From assembly GCF_019703515.2 (NCBI RefSeq), contig NC_059368.1, positions 35,056,735-35,120,734 on the forward strand: a stretch of 64,000 nucleotides of DNA. Direction: 5' to 3'. The position numbers and the translations under genes were made by a program. This DNA comes from Myxocyprinus asiaticus (lineage: Eukaryota; Chordata; Actinopteri; Cypriniformes; Catostomidae). A model generated the notes under the pieces. The model had not been told where the DNA came from and did not search any database. It was given only the letters and a program-made list of their open reading frames with translations. The number at the start of each line of letters is the position of its first letter. The stretch's first letter is position 1. Of the stretch, positions 63,201 to 64,000 are shown one piece after another.

Positions 63201-63250
63201 ACTGTCATAAATTATTTTTGCCTGCCATTATTTCTGTGAGTGACTCACAC
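60205..63250 (+). mobile_element. decayed LINE, L2/CR1 type (endonuclease + reverse transcriptase)
   Basis: Remains of one ORF2 on the plus strand. The endonuclease starts near 60450; LTETW (about 60648), TGDFN (about 61012) and SDHSS are its active-site motifs. The reverse transcriptase shows [42 protein letters not shown] and the catalytic FADD (about 62460). The coding frame ends at 63136 (TGA) with [19 protein letters not shown]. The frame is broken: TGA stops at 60530, about 60586, 60628, 61791 and 62252, plus frameshifts near 61500-61550 and 61870. Several stops fit CGA-to-TGA decay. It is dead for retrotransposition. Ends are approximate; the upstream ORF1 region is absent or very short. 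The clade is judged by motif wording only. Confidence 0.88.
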
Positions 63251-63642
63251 AATCATCAAAGTTTGCAAATAAACTGGAATGCTCTGGCACACTTGTATCA
63301 CCCACTGTAATTCAACCACTTTTCATCCAGTGTTGGATGAAAAGCATGACTTAATTTTTGTGTAAGAAGTGCGAGTGCCGAATGCACATGTAATTAAAAT
63401 GAAGCTGCTTCCGCTTTCAGATGTGTGCTGTAATACCATAATAATATCATAGATCATCATCAAATACATCAACAGATGCCACATAACTTACATTGTTTAA
63501 AGTCACAGTAAAAATATGAGAGGAGAGTATTTTGGTGTTATTGAAAGTGCGGGGGACACATCCCTCATGTCCCCCGCGTATTCTACGCGCGTGCTCCAAA
63601 CCACTTTGATTTCCTTTCTTTTGGAACACAAGAGGATATATA
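63251..63642. other. intergenic, no gene seen
   Basis: No gene recognised between the LINE and the Tc1-like relic. Confidence 0.5.
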
Positions 63643-64000
63643 CACTGATGAGCCAAAACATTATTACCACTAACAGGTGAAGCAAATAATGTTGATCATC
63701 TCCCAACAAGGCATATGTTAAGGTCTGGGTAGATTAGATGGTAAGTGAACAATCAGTTCTACATACACATGCAGGAGAAATGGGCAGGTGTAAAGACCTG
63801 AGCGACTTTGACAAGGACCAAATAGTTATGGCCAGATGACTGGGTCAGAGCAAGTCTTGTGGGGTGCTCCCAGTCAGCAGTGGTGAGTACCTACTGACAG
63901 TTGTCCGAGGAGGGACAAACCACAAACTGGCAACAGGGTGTTGGCTGCCCAAGGCTCATCGATGTGTGAGGGCAACGAAGGCTATCCTGTCTGGTCCGAA
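63643..64000 (+). mobile_element. second Tc1-like transposon family, truncated by window edge
   Basis: Begins CACTGATGAGCCAAAACATT next to TA. One plus-strand frame around 63783-63840 reads GRCKDLSDFDKDQIVMAR, then a stop and LGQS, resembling the N-terminal HTH region of Tc1-like transposases but different from the foldback family in this window. The frame is broken by a stop and shifts. The rest lies outside the window. Confidence 0.65.

Overview
This window looks like nuclear DNA of a teleost fish, most likely a cyprinid (carp or barb type). Three intron-aware vertebrate genes are readable on the plus strand. The rest is dense in short inverted-repeat transposons, a tRNA-derived SINE, LINE sequence and microsatellites of the kinds common in cyprinid genomes. 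The species assignment comes from familiarity with these repeat types, not from a search.

Layout. 1-23 kb is intergenic and filled with microsatellites, TTAA-flanked palindromic MITEs, other inverted-repeat elements, one SINE and one Tc1-like foldback element. At 23.6-26.6 kb lies a long single-exon C2H2 zinc-finger gene that I call znf770, preceded by a broken zinc-finger fragment. From 26.6 to 39.2 kb no gene was seen; this stretch holds several MITEs and a 1.3-kb minisatellite. At 39.3-44.6 kb is a complete sarcomeric actin gene (actc1-like, 377 aa): a CArG/TATA promoter, an untranslated first exon and seven coding exons. At 47.0-48.3 kb is a complete two-exon connexin gene (gjd2, Cx35/36, 304 aa). 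From 48.3 to 60.2 kb no gene was seen. A decayed L2/CR1-type LINE occupies about 60.2-63.25 kb, and a second Tc1-like relic runs off the right edge.

The three genes do not form one pathway. Cardiac actin serves the sarcomere, connexin 35/36 forms electrical synapses, and the zinc-finger protein is a probable DNA-binding regulator. Their order and common strand match the human 15q14 block ZNF770-AQR-ACTC1-GJD2, except that aqr, which lies between ZNF770 and ACTC1 in human, was not found here. This shared synteny supports all three names. Whether the genes are the a or b teleost paralogs cannot be settled from this window.

The most useful observations are a nested MITE that reveals a TTAA target duplication, a Tc1-like foldback family whose long arms are inverted copies of the transposase HTH-coding region, an overlapping upstream ORF at gjd2, the missing aqr, and the zinc-finger fragment upstream of znf770. 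I did not find a convincing new biological system.
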